Below, piece after piece: positions 1-7,537 of a stretch of 27,500 bases of DNA. Position 1 is the stretch's first letter. Every line of letters begins with the position of its first letter. Under the pieces are notes generated by a model. The model did not search any database. It had not been told where the DNA came from and was given only the letters and a program-made list of their open reading frames with translations. The position numbers and the translations under genes are program-made. Source of the DNA: Bacillota bacterium (GTDB lineage Bacteria; Bacillota; Clostridia; Lachnospirales; Lachnospiraceae); the NCBI GenBank assembly GCA_023420085.1, contig JAEZWQ010000030.1, positions 1 to 27,500 of the forward strand, in the 5' to 3' direction.

Positions 1-442
1 TAAGCAAATATATGAAGACATCTATAGATACGATACTTAGATATATAGATTATGTAGATAATACATTACACTATGAGTATACAAATGGATGTATAGAGGG
101 AATAAATAACTATATAAAAGTACTAAAAAGGGTAGCATTTGGATATAAGAGTTTCTTTCATTTTAGAAATAGGATTCTAATATCAAAGAGGATAATGCAG
201 GTTAAATAAGAATTAAAATGTATTGATAAAACTATGAGAAAATATTAGGATAAGACTGTCCATATAGTCATAAAAATAAACAGATAACATGAGAAACAGT
301 ATTTAAAATAAACGAATAAAGCATAAACAATAAAAATAACACAAAAAATGGAAACAGGGAGATAATTTCTCTCCCTAAATCTTCCAATTTATTATAAATA
401 TATCATAGGATATATGTCACCAACAGTATTTGACAAAGAGCC
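1..442 (+). mobile_element. Right end of an ISL3-family insertion sequence
   Basis: The element enters from the left edge. It contains the C-terminus of an ISL3-type transposase, about 230 bases of AT-rich non-coding tail, and at 418-442 a sequence whose reverse complement begins GGCTCTTTGTCAAATACTG, which looks like the terminal inverted repeat typical of ISL3 elements. The IS would therefore end at 442. ISL3 elements usually make 8-bp target duplications, so 443-450 (taaaaata) is the predicted right copy. The left end lies outside the window, so neither intactness nor the duplication can be confirmed here. Confidence 0.7.
3..209 (+). CDS. ISL3-family transposase, C-terminal part (runs off left edge)
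   Basis: The reading frame is open to the left edge, so the ATG at 12 is probably internal. The visible 68 or so residues contain NGCIEGINNYIKVLKRVAFG followed by Y-K-S-F-F-H-F-R-N-R-I-L, the conserved end of the DDE transposase domain of ISL3 elements (catalytic glutamate in the N-G-x-x-E-G context). Family knowledge: these enzymes cut and rejoin the element at its terminal repeats. Only the tail is visible; whether the full gene is intact is unknown. No frameshift is seen in the visible portion. Confidence 0.85.
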   Translation, partial: SKYMKTSIDTILRYIDYVDNTLHYEYTNGCIEGINNYIKVLKRVAFGYKSFFHFRNRILISKRIMQVK

Positions 443-557
443 TAAAAATATTTATTATTATGTGGTTTTAGTAGTATTTGTTGTATTAAAAAGGAATTTT
501 AATACAAGGGAATTTATCATAAATATGACTTATTTTAATTAAATATTTTAAAAACAA
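210..557. other. Gene-free stretch between transposase and murE
   Basis: No credible ORF. 210-442 is the tail of the insertion sequence; it contains a hairpin with arms 356-362 and 370-376 (AGGGAGA/TCTCCCT), with a possible outer GGAA/TTCC extension. 443-557 is flanking chromosome and contains an 11-bp perfect hairpin at 481-507, 3' of murE. Nothing else recognised. Confidence 0.6.
481..507 (-). terminator. Hairpin downstream of murE, possible weak terminator
   Basis: Perfect 11-bp inverted repeat TTGTATTAAAA / TTTTAATACAA with a 5-nt loop, about 50 bases past the murE stop. The stem is AT-rich and there is no clear U-tract on the minus strand, so termination here would be inefficient; it may instead be an mRNA 3'-end structure. 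Confidence 0.4.
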
Positions 558-2009
558 TTAATCTATATGATATTCCTTAAGAATTTTTTCACATGCTATA
601 TGGTCACCCATCCAGAATTCATCTTTCCCATTTTTAGGGATATACTGATCTAGGCCTTTTGATAGCAATAGAATAGTATCGCCTTTTTCTGAATTAAGAA
701 TAGCCTCCTTTATAGCATCATATCTATCAATTATTATACTTGCTTTGTCCTTATTTTTTATACCACCAAGTATTTGATTAGCTATAAAATATGGGTCTTC
801 ATCTCTATAGTCATCTTCACATATTATTATTTTATCGCAGTATTCATCAGCAATCTTACCCAAGATAGGTCTTTTCGTAATATCCCTTCTACCTGCTGAA
901 CCAAATACAGATACAATCTTATTATTCTTTGGAGTTATAGCTTTTGCAAACTCAAATACCTTTATGAAGCCATCAGGAGTATGTGCAAAGTCAACAATAA
1001 TATTTAATTTAGATGAATTTATAGTTTGAAATCTTCCGATACCTACATCAAAATTGTTTAATAAAGGAATAATATTATTCATTTCAAACCCATTATGAAT
1101 CAATGCAGCAATTGCAGCAGTTAAATTATAAGTATTGATTTCTGATACAAGATTTGTTTTAATATCATATACTTTACCAAGATATTTTAATTTAAAATAT
1201 GTTTTATCTGGACTTAAAACGATATCATGTATAAAAAAGTCAGCATTTGGATTTTTACCATAGGTATATACTTTACAACTACAACCTCTTAGCATCTCAT
1301 CGTAATATTTATCATCAATATTTAAAATAGCACACCCCTCTTTTTTTACAAAACTAAATAGTTTTCTTTTTGCAGACATATATGCATCCATAGTTTTGTG
1401 AAAATCAAGATGTTCATGAGTTAGATTAGTAAAAATTGCAGCATCAACAGACAAGGTATCAACTCTATGTTGTTCTAAAGCATGAGAGCTTACTTCCATT
1501 GCAACAGAATTACAGCCTGAATCAATAATGTTCTCAAGTGTTTTACAGAATGTTATAGCATCAGGGGTTGTCATATGGTGAGTTTGAGACATATTACCAT
1601 TAATTTTAACGCCTATTGTCCCCATGTAAGAAGTTTTTTCAAAATGTGATAATATATTTTCGATTATATATGAGGTTGTAGTTTTGCCATTAGTTCCGGT
1701 CACAGCATAAACTACCAACTTTGAGCATGGATAATCATATAATATATTACATATTCTATTAAGTTCAAAAAGCGAGTCAGGAACTTGTATATATGTAATT
1801 CCAGGCTTTTTTTCTAAGTCATCTATATGGACTATAACCTTTGCTCCATTAGCAATAGCTTGATCCACATATGCGTGACCATCAGTAGTTAGTCCCTTTA
1901 TGCAGAAAAATATTCCATTTTCATTAGGGGTTCTTGAATCATATGATATAGAATGTATTTCTATATCAGATTTTACATCAAATAAATTCGCTAATTTTTC
2001 TATTTTCAT
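558..2009 (-). CDS. murE: MurE-type UDP-N-acetylmuramoyl-tripeptide synthetase
   Basis: Cytoplasmic Mur ligase that uses ATP to add the third amino acid to UDP-MurNAc-L-Ala-D-Glu. The 483-residue protein from the ATG at 2009 has family length. Visible motifs: P-loop GTNGKTTT at residues 105-112, TTPD at 147-150, EVSSHAL at 172-178, FTNLTHEHLDFH at 193-204, and the A-K-x-K-L-F lysine (K214) that is carbamylated in this family. The frame stays open to 2108 upstream, but that extension is non-homologous hydrophobic sequence, so 2009 is chosen. The usual D-N-P-R amino-acid-specificity motif is replaced by E-D-D-Y-R-D-E-D-P (398-406), and G-K-G-H-E by S-K-G-L-D near residue 450, so the added amino acid (meso-diaminopimelate, lysine, ornithine or other) cannot be assumed. 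It has no Shine-Dalgarno; see the promoter entry. A MurE paralogue with another role is a less likely alternative. Confidence 0.9.
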   Translation of the reverse strand: MKIEKLANLFDVKSDIEIHSISYDSRTPNENGIFFCIKGLTTDGHAYVDQAIANGAKVIVHIDDLEKKPGITYIQVPDSLFELNRICNILYDYPCSKLVVYAVTGTNGKTTTSYIIENILSHFEKTSYMGTIGVKINGNMSQTHHMTTPDAITFCKTLENIIDSGCNSVAMEVSSHALEQHRVDTLSVDAAIFTNLTHEHLDFHKTMDAYMSAKRKLFSFVKKEGCAILNIDDKYYDEMLRGCSCKVYTYGKNPNADFFIHDIVLSPDKTYFKLKYLGKVYDIKTNLVSEINTYNLTAAIAALIHNGFEMNNIIPLLNNFDVGIGRFQTINSSKLNIIVDFAHTPDGFIKVFEFAKAITPKNNKIVSVFGSAGRRDITKRPILGKIADEYCDKIIICEDDYRDEDPYFIANQILGGIKNKDKASIIIDRYDAIKEAILNSEKGDTILLLSKGLDQYIPKNGKDEFWMGDHIACEKILKEYHID

Positions 2010-2015
2010 GTTTAT

Positions 2016-2021
2016 AGTATA
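2016..2021 (-). promoter_or_regulatory. murE extended -10 box, 6 nt from the start codon
   Basis: On the minus strand TGT-TATACT lies exactly 6 nt before the murE ATG. Transcription would then begin at or next to the A of ATG, giving a leaderless mRNA. No purine-rich ribosome site exists upstream. No good -35 is visible; the TGn extension may compensate. Confidence 0.5.
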
Positions 2022-2023
2022 AC

Positions 2024-2039
2024 ACAATATTGTTATAAT
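2024..2039 (+). promoter_or_regulatory. Promoter of the 2069 gene and 10-bp palindrome between divergent promoters
   Basis: TGT-TATAAT (-10 at 2034-2039, extended) reads toward the gene at 2069. It abuts a perfect palindrome ACAATATTGT at 2024-2033 that lies between this -10 and the opposing murE -10 at 2016-2021. The two -10 boxes are 12 bp apart, so the promoters must compete; the palindrome is a possible operator. Confidence 0.45.
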
Positions 2040-2068
2040 AGGGATAATAGAATGCTTGGAGTAAAATA

Positions 2069-3013
2069 ATGAAAATAAATAGAGTTTTAATTTGTGGTAA
2101 CAGGCCATTTACATATATATGTGCAAGTAAGCTGCTACATTCCCTAAACTATGTAACAATGTTACATGGTGGGGCAGATAAAAATAATGTAGTTAGATAT
2201 GTTGAAAAAAATAAAATATATTCTGACCGTATAAAAGTTATTGATAGATTAGAAGATGATGATATATATGATGTAATACTGATTGATTATTCTAATGAAC
2301 ATATAAATAAAATGCTTATAGATTTAATAAATAATAGATCAAAAATCATAGTATTTTTTGGTTTAAGAGTAGATGCTATGAATATAAGTTATGAAATAAA
2401 TGCTACAGGAAAATATAAAAAAGAAGTGATTTTTGCTAATGCAACTCTAAAATCTATATTTGAAAAAAATGTTATAAAAAATACTATACCCAGTAATAAA
2501 ATAGTTCTTGGGCATCCTAAGGGAGAAATAAAAGAAGAAGTAAAGGATGTATTAGAAGAAGTTTTTGATGGGTGTGATCTTGATATAGAGTTTGAAGAAA
2601 ATATGGATGCATATTTGAAATACTCTACAGCGGTTATACTACCAATATATTTTACAGTATGCAAGTTTAATGGAAAAACTGAATATATAGATAAGTACTC
2701 TACATGGATGAGTATGGCTGCTATGGATGAAGCTATGCTGGCACTACAAAAAATGTGTGTTCCCGAAGTTCCGAGTAAGGTTAAAACTTTTGTAAGAAAT
2801 CATACAAAAATACTATTCTATTTATGGTTAAGATATATAAGAAAAAATAAAAAATATAAAAAATGGATTAATTATGAGATAAATAATAATAAAAAAGATA
2901 TTGAACAATTAAATTTATCTTTTAGAAAACTTATAGGAGATATTATACCTCTTAAAAATTGGAAATGTTTAGAAAAATTTTTGAATAATTATAATAAAAA
3001 TCAATTAAAATAA
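2069..3013 (+). CDS. Ketopantoate-reductase-like protein, degenerate
   Basis: 314 residues, start supported by GGAG 9 nt upstream. Not confidently assigned. The N-terminus has a beta strand-loop-helix pattern of a Rossmann domain (R-V-L-I-C-G-N-R-P-F-T-Y) but lacks the G-x-G-x-x-G nucleotide-binding glycines. A stretch near residues 188-202 (AVILPIYFTVCKFNG) and the organisation of the helical C-terminus resemble the PanE/ApbA ketopantoate reductase family. The last 60 residues are very lysine- and asparagine-rich. I infer a member of the 6-phosphogluconate-dehydrogenase-like superfamily that has lost canonical cofactor binding, possibly with another function. It is transcribed divergently from murE and ends in front of a long hairpin. 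Confidence 0.45.
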   Translation: MKINRVLICGNRPFTYICASKLLHSLNYVTMLHGGADKNNVVRYVEKNKIYSDRIKVIDRLEDDDIYDVILIDYSNEHINKMLIDLINNRSKIIVFFGLRVDAMNISYEINATGKYKKEVIFANATLKSIFEKNVIKNTIPSNKIVLGHPKGEIKEEVKDVLEEVFDGCDLDIEFEENMDAYLKYSTAVILPIYFTVCKFNGKTEYIDKYSTWMSMAAMDEAMLALQKMCVPEVPSKVKTFVRNHTKILFYLWLRYIRKNKKYKKWINYEINNNKKDIEQLNLSFRKLIGDIIPLKNWKCLEKFLNNYNKNQLK

Positions 3014-3143
3014 AAAATATATAGTATATTTATTTTATAAGTGAAAGTATTTGCAAAAGCTTTTTATTGCATATTTACTAGCAATGCAATTCTCGAAAAT
3101 TTTTTCAAAATATTGTTGGTGATATATTATAAAAATAAAATGA

Positions 3144-3189
3144 TTGCTATAGAAAATACGGGACTTATCTCCCGTATTTTCTATAGCAA
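3144..3189. terminator. Bidirectional terminator with a 20-bp perfect stem
   Basis: Arms 3144-3163 and 3170-3189 are perfectly complementary, with a 6-nt loop (cttatc). The G/C core GGGA/TCCC sits next to the loop and A/T runs form the base, so each strand presents a U-rich 3' arm. It lies between convergent genes ending at 3013 (+) and 3194 (-). Confidence 0.8.
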
Positions 3190-3193
3190 CTAC

Positions 3194-3997
3194 TTATTTA
3201 TAATAAATAACATTTAGTATTATATTATTGCGCTTTGTACTTCCTAAAAAAGATAAAAATTTTGTCTTACCACGCCCTCTAAATACAATGGTATCCCCTT
3301 CATTTACAATTTTAGTTGGCTTATCTACAATTACACCATTTATACTTATAAGGTTTGATGCTAGAGCAGATTTAGATTTTTCCCTAGATAGACCATACAC
3401 TGAGCTTATATAATTATCTATTCGTGGTGAAGAGATAATTATATTTTTGGTTTCAATACTTGGTTCTGGTATAATCAACTCATAATGAGATTGAAGTTTT
3501 TTTGTTTCTATTCCACTTCTGCCAACTTTGTTTAGATTTTCAATTATAAATTTTGATATTGAATCAATACATATAATGTCAGAAGACTTGTTACTAACTA
3601 AAATATCACCTATTAAATTCCTATTAATATTTAGTCCCATTATAGAACCTAAAATATCACTATGTGCAATTTTATTAAAATTAAGGTATGAGATTCTTAT
3701 ATATGATAGAATCTCATATTCTTTAATATTATTAGATATTTCATCTTCACTCATATATTCTGGAAGGATATAGCATATTTTTCTTGTTGCATCTTCATAA
3801 CCACCCCAGAAAAAAATATTAGGTGCATCTTTTTGGCTGGCAAGCTTATATACTAGGTCTATTTGAGTAGGATTAAGAAATTTCGTATATTGCAAATAAT
3901 TTTCATTTTTTACACGTAAAAATTTATCATAGATATTAGAAAGTAATATTCTATCATCGTCATCGTTGGTTAGATGTTTAATTATATCTTTATTCAT
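3194..3997 (-). CDS. ylmH: YlmH-like S4-domain RNA-binding protein
   Basis: 267 residues from the ATG at 3997. The central D-I-L-G-S-I-M-G-L-N-I-N-R-N-L-I-G-D-I (about residues 114-132) is the hallmark of the YlmH family, and residues about 191-245 form an S4 RNA-binding domain (R-I-D-N-Y-I...S-R-E-K-S-K...I-S-I-N-G...V-N-E-G-D-T-I-V-F-R-G). YlmH proteins are usually encoded near the division cluster (ylmD-H/divIVA) and have been linked to ribosome rescue or quality control; here the gene stands alone. An in-frame extension to 4042 is dismissed because it is hydrophobic and non-homologous. There is no Shine-Dalgarno; a TATTAT hexamer lies 6 nt before the ATG. Confidence 0.85.
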   Translation of the reverse strand: MNKDIIKHLTNDDDDRILLSNIYDKFLRVKNENYLQYTKFLNPTQIDLVYKLASQKDAPNIFFWGGYEDATRKICYILPEYMSEDEISNNIKEYEILSYIRISYLNFNKIAHSDILGSIMGLNINRNLIGDILVSNKSSDIICIDSISKFIIENLNKVGRSGIETKKLQSHYELIIPEPSIETKNIIISSPRIDNYISSVYGLSREKSKSALASNLISINGVIVDKPTKIVNEGDTIVFRGRGKTKFLSFLGSTKRNNIILNVIYYK

Positions 3998-4003
3998 ATA
4001 TGT

Positions 4004-4009
4004 ATAATA
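4004..4009 (-). promoter_or_regulatory. ylmH-like gene extended -10 box, 6 nt from the start codon
   Basis: Minus strand reads TGT-TATTAT-ACATAT-ATG. The -10-like hexamer with a TGn extension ends 6 nt before the start codon, the same geometry as murE, and predicts a leaderless transcript. No clear -35 is seen. Confidence 0.45.
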
Positions 4010-4041
4010 ACATTTTATAAAAAAAAATAAAAATACTTGCA

Positions 4042-4070
4042 TTGTATGACATCATGTAGTACACTATATA
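4042..4070 (+). promoter_or_regulatory. Promoter of the ABC/FtsX operon
   Basis: TTGTAT (4042-4047), 17-bp spacer, TATATA (4065-4070). The predicted start near 4077 leaves a leader of about 19 nt containing the GGAAGG ribosome site. Confidence 0.55.
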
Positions 4071-4095
4071 CAAATGAATGGAAGGATTAAGTTAT

Positions 4096-4779
4096 ATGGA
4101 AGTATTAAGAGTAGAAAATCTTAAAAAGGTATATGGTAAAGGAAATACAGAAGTTGTAGCTTTAGATAATATAAATTTTAGTGTAAAAAAAGGAGAATTT
4201 ATTTCCATTATTGGGGCATCGGGATCTGGAAAATCAACTCTATTACATCTATTAGGAGGAGTCGATACACCTACTTCTGGTAAAGTTTTTATTGATGGGA
4301 TAGATATATATCAACTAAATGATAGTAGGTTGGCTAAATGTCGTAGAGAAAAGATAGGACTAATATATCAATTTTATAATCTATTACCAACACTTAATGT
4401 TGTAGAGAATATTTCACTTCCTGTGGAACTATCTGGGAAAAGAGTTCCAGAAAATGAAATTAAGGAGCTTGTTGAGATGATAGGGTTGGTAGGCAGAGAA
4501 AAACATTTACCTAGTGAACTTAGCGGAGGTCAACAACAGAGAGTATCTATTGGAAGAGCATTGATTAATAGACCTAGTATAATTTTGGCTGATGAGCCTA
4601 CAGGAAATCTTGATACTCAGAATACTAAATCAATAATAAAACTGCTTAAAGAATGTAATCAGTTAAATGGACAAACGATTATTCTTATAACTCATGATAT
4701 TAATATTGCAAGAATTGCAGATAGAATAATTGAAATTAGAGATGGAAAAATTATTAAAGATGAAAGAAAGATGAAATAG
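4096..4779 (+). CDS. ABC transporter ATP-binding protein of the FtsX/MacB type
   Basis: 227 residues from the ATG at 4096, preceded by GGAAGG (4080-4085) with 10-nt spacing; the earlier in-frame ATG at 4078 overlaps that ribosome site and is rejected. Complete nucleotide-binding domain: Walker A GASGSGKS at 40-47, Q-loop glutamine in L-I-Y-Q-F-Y-N-L-L-P, signature LSGGQQQ at 142-148, Walker B IILADEP at 162-168, and H-loop T-H-D. The Y-Q-F-Y-N-L-L-P and D-E-P-T-G-N-L-D features are those of ATPases that drive FtsX-like permeases (MacB, LolD, BceA), which act mechanically rather than as classic importers. One base separates it from its permease. No sensor kinase is adjacent, so a bacitracin-type resistance role is not supported by context. 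Substrate unknown. Confidence 0.9.
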   Translation: MEVLRVENLKKVYGKGNTEVVALDNINFSVKKGEFISIIGASGSGKSTLLHLLGGVDTPTSGKVFIDGIDIYQLNDSRLAKCRREKIGLIYQFYNLLPTLNVVENISLPVELSGKRVPENEIKELVEMIGLVGREKHLPSELSGGQQQRVSIGRALINRPSIILADEPTGNLDTQNTKSIIKLLKECNQLNGQTIILITHDINIARIADRIIEIRDGKIIKDERKMK

Positions 4780-4780
4780 T

Positions 4781-7096
4781 ATGGGTATAATTAATAGATT
4801 AGTTTTAAAAAATATAAAAACAAATTTAAAGCGAACAGTTCTTACAGTTATAGGTATTGCTATTGCAACGTCGCTAATTAGTGGTGCATTAACCATATTT
4901 TCATCAACAATATATTCTATGAGAAAAACGGTGATAGACCTTAATGGAAAGTATCATATTCAATTTATGAATATTGATACCGCTCAAAGAAAAGAAATAT
5001 ATGATAGATTTTATCCATATGAGTCATATGAAGAGGTTGAGGTAAAAACCCCTGAAGAAAAAAAAGTTGATAAATATGAAGATAATGAAATATTTTTAAC
5101 ATCCTTTTCAACAGAAGGTTTCAAGCAAAATAGCATTAATTTAAGTGAGGGACAGTACCCAACAAATATTAATGAAATTATTGTGCCAAATGAGTATATG
5201 AAAAAGAATAATCTTAATATAGGAGATAAAATTGATATAAATGGTGAAAAGACAATTGTTGGTACAATGAAAGATGCAAGGTATTATTCATCATTTAATA
5301 AAGTTTCATATGCTGTAGGTTTAATTGATGAGAACAATAAAGAAAAGTTCAATTACTATGTATATTTTGATAAGCTTACCGATAGTATAATAAAAGATGC
5401 AGAAAAATTTGCTAATATAAATAATATATCTTATTCAATAAATAGCAGTCTAATAAGTTATTCAATGATTAAACTTAATTCAGATGCTTTTATGACAATG
5501 TTTATATTCTTTATAATATTATTTATAATTATATCTATTGCTTCTATAAGTTTGACCTATAACTCTTTTTCTATATCAGTTAATCAAAGAAGAAGGGAAT
5601 TATCTATTCTTGGATGTTGTGGGGCAACAAAAAGACAATTAAAAAAGACTGTTTATAGAGAAGTTCTTTTCTTAGGAATTATTGGAACGTTTCTTGGAAT
5701 TGGTGGGGGATTTTTAGGTATATATATTACCTTCAATATAATTAATCATTTAATTGGGAATATGTTTAAGGATATAACTTTATTTACATTTTATGCAGAT
5801 GTAAAAGTTATTATATTCACAATAATCTTAACTGCAATTACTCTAGCAATTGCGGCTTACTTTCCGGCGCGAAGAGCGAAGGGAGTGTCACTTATAGAAT
5901 GTGTTAGAGGTAATGATGGGGTTATAAGCAAAAAAACTCTTAAGGCAATAAAAAAGAAGAATAGATTAAGTAAGTTTTTGGCAGGTATTGAAGGACTGAT
6001 CGCCAGCAGAAATATTTCAAGAATGAAAAAACAATATAGAGTTATAATAGCATCATTAGTTGTAAGTGTTGTTATATTCTTGGTTAGTACTAGCTTTATG
6101 TCTATTATGATGAAGTCTGTTAAAACTAACTATGGCGATTCGATAGAAAAGAGTAGCAATGTTTTATTATATGGGGAGTATAAAGATGATGAAACACTAA
6201 GGGATATTATTAATGAAAATAAAAGTGATTTAGAAAGTTATATTCACTACTATAATTTAAGCATATATGACCAAGAAAAGGGTATAACATATAATTTGTC
6301 TATATATAATGATTATGAAAATATAAGTCTTACTAAAGAAGAATTAGATGGTGGAGTTTTTGTTAAAAATGGAGTAACAGCCAATGATGAAGGGAAGTTC
6401 AATTTTACTTATACATTAAAAAATGGAGAAATGAAAAATATTGAGATCCCTTATAAAAAAACTCTAGTTAAGCTTGACTTAGGTTCCAATATTCCAACAA
6501 TAATTATTAGCAGAAGTACAGCAAATAATATATTTGGAGATTTTAATCCAGAAAAACAATATATTGAAAATGTCTTACAGGTAAAGGCTAAAGAAAATGT
6601 AGCAGAAAAAGTCGCAGAGAAAATACATTTAACTGCTGAAGAAAATGACTTGAGAGAAATAAATCTATTTATTGCTCTTAAACTAATAAATTTGACTAAA
6701 ACAATTATCTATATATTTGTATATGGATTTGTTGGGCTAGTTTCACTAGTAGCTATTGTCAATATGATAAATACGGTAATAAGTAGCATACAAAATAGGG
6801 TAAAGGAAATAGGGGTATTGCGATCTGTCGGAATGAGTAAAATTGGTATGCTAAAAATGCTATTGATGGAAAATTTAATAGTTATATTAAAAACATTTAT
6901 TATATCAATTGGCATATGGTTAATAGTTCATTATTTAATGATAAGTTCTGTAAGTGAACAGTATAAAATTGAATTTTTTATAGACTATATCCCACTATTA
7001 ATTGTAATATCTGCATTAGTAATATTTACAATATTACCTACATTGTATGCAACGGTTAGAATAAGAAAATCTAATATAATTGAAAGCTTAAGATAG
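4781..7096 (+). CDS. FtsX-like ABC permease with two FtsX domains
   Basis: 771-residue integral membrane protein, partner of the ATPase immediately upstream. One membrane segment near residues 18-40 is followed by a large extracytoplasmic region (about 45-235), three membrane segments (about 238-365) forming the first FtsX domain, a further segment near 425-445, a second extracytoplasmic region, and a C-terminal FtsX domain with three segments ending in I-R-K-S-N-I-I-E-S-L-R. R-R-R-E-L-S-I-L-G-C-C-G-A and K-E-I-G-V-L-R-S-V-G-M-S are the paired cytoplasmic coupling motifs of this family. It could export a peptide or lipid, or sense cell-envelope stress. The start is set by the 1-nt gap to the ATPase; it has only a weak ribosome site (GAAAG), suggesting coupled translation. 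Confidence 0.88.
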   Translation: MGIINRLVLKNIKTNLKRTVLTVIGIAIATSLISGALTIFSSTIYSMRKTVIDLNGKYHIQFMNIDTAQRKEIYDRFYPYESYEEVEVKTPEEKKVDKYEDNEIFLTSFSTEGFKQNSINLSEGQYPTNINEIIVPNEYMKKNNLNIGDKIDINGEKTIVGTMKDARYYSSFNKVSYAVGLIDENNKEKFNYYVYFDKLTDSIIKDAEKFANINNISYSINSSLISYSMIKLNSDAFMTMFIFFIILFIIISIASISLTYNSFSISVNQRRRELSILGCCGATKRQLKKTVYREVLFLGIIGTFLGIGGGFLGIYITFNIINHLIGNMFKDITLFTFYADVKVIIFTIILTAITLAIAAYFPARRAKGVSLIECVRGNDGVISKKTLKAIKKKNRLSKFLAGIEGLIASRNISRMKKQYRVIIASLVVSVVIFLVSTSFMSIMMKSVKTNYGDSIEKSSNVLLYGEYKDDETLRDIINENKSDLESYIHYYNLSIYDQEKGITYNLSIYNDYENISLTKEELDGGVFVKNGVTANDEGKFNFTYTLKNGEMKNIEIPYKKTLVKLDLGSNIPTIIISRSTANNIFGDFNPEKQYIENVLQVKAKENVAEKVAEKIHLTAEENDLREINLFIALKLINLTKTIIYIFVYGFVGLVSLVAIVNMINTVISSIQNRVKEIGVLRSVGMSKIGMLKMLLMENLIVILKTFIISIGIWLIVHYLMISSVSEQYKIEFFIDYIPLLIVISALVIFTILPTLYATVRIRKSNIIESLR

Positions 7097-7136
7097 CATA
7101 AATTATATGAGAATTATATGTACTTTTCATACTATA

Positions 7137-7165
7137 TTGAAAAGATATATATTTAATGATAATAT
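7137..7165 (+). promoter_or_regulatory. rnpB promoter
   Basis: TTGAAA (7137-7142), 17-bp spacer, TAATAT (7160-7165). The predicted start at 7172-7173 coincides with the folded 5' end of RNase P RNA. Confidence 0.75.
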
Positions 7166-7172
7166 ATACACG

Positions 7173-7494
7173 AGTAAATTATATGGTCGCATGCTTAGCA
7201 TGAGGAAAGTCCGGGCTTCATAGGGCAGGGTGCCAGATAACGTCTGGTGGAGGTGACTCTAAGGAAAGTGCAACAGAAAACAAACCGCCATTATTGGTAA
7301 GGGTGAAAAGGTGAGGTAAGAGCTTACCGCATAAGTGGTAACATTTATGGCAGTGTAAACCCCACCCGAAGCAAGATCGAACAGAAGACTATATGGCTGC
7401 CCGTCATGTCTTCGGGTAGATCGCTTGAATCAAGTAGTGATATTTGATCTAGATTGATGACCATACACGACAGAACCCGGCTTACAGATTTACT
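7173..7494 (+). ncRNA. rnpB: RNase P RNA, bacterial type A
   Basis: Catalytic RNA that removes the 5' leader of tRNA precursors. Conserved blocks are present in order: GAGGAAAGTCCGGGCTTC near 7202 (P4 5' strand region), AGGGTGCCAGATAACGTCTG, the AAACCCCACCCGAAGCAAGA region near 7357, and ACAGAACCCGGCTTAC at 7470-7485. The ends pair (agtaaat at 7173-7179 with atttact at 7488-7494), giving helix P1 and a length of about 320 nt. The architecture fits type A rather than the Bacillus type B. Confidence 0.95.
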
Positions 7495-7523
7495 AAATAG
7501 TGTGGATTTATCCACACTATTTA
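7494..7523 (+). terminator. Hairpin after rnpB
   Basis: Perfect 13-bp stem (arms 7494-7506 and 7511-7523) with a 4-nt loop (ttta). It is followed by tatatatgg, not a strong U-tract, and the next gene's GGAGG begins only 6 nt later, so it may terminate partially or act as an RNA 3'-end boundary. Confidence 0.6.
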
Positions 7524-7537
7524 TATATGGAGGTAAA

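Noticed and set aside
4096..7096. Bacitracin-type (BceAB) resistance module
   Set aside because: The transporter type fits but there is no adjacent BceRS-like kinase and regulator, and the permease's two-domain layout is not specific to BceB.
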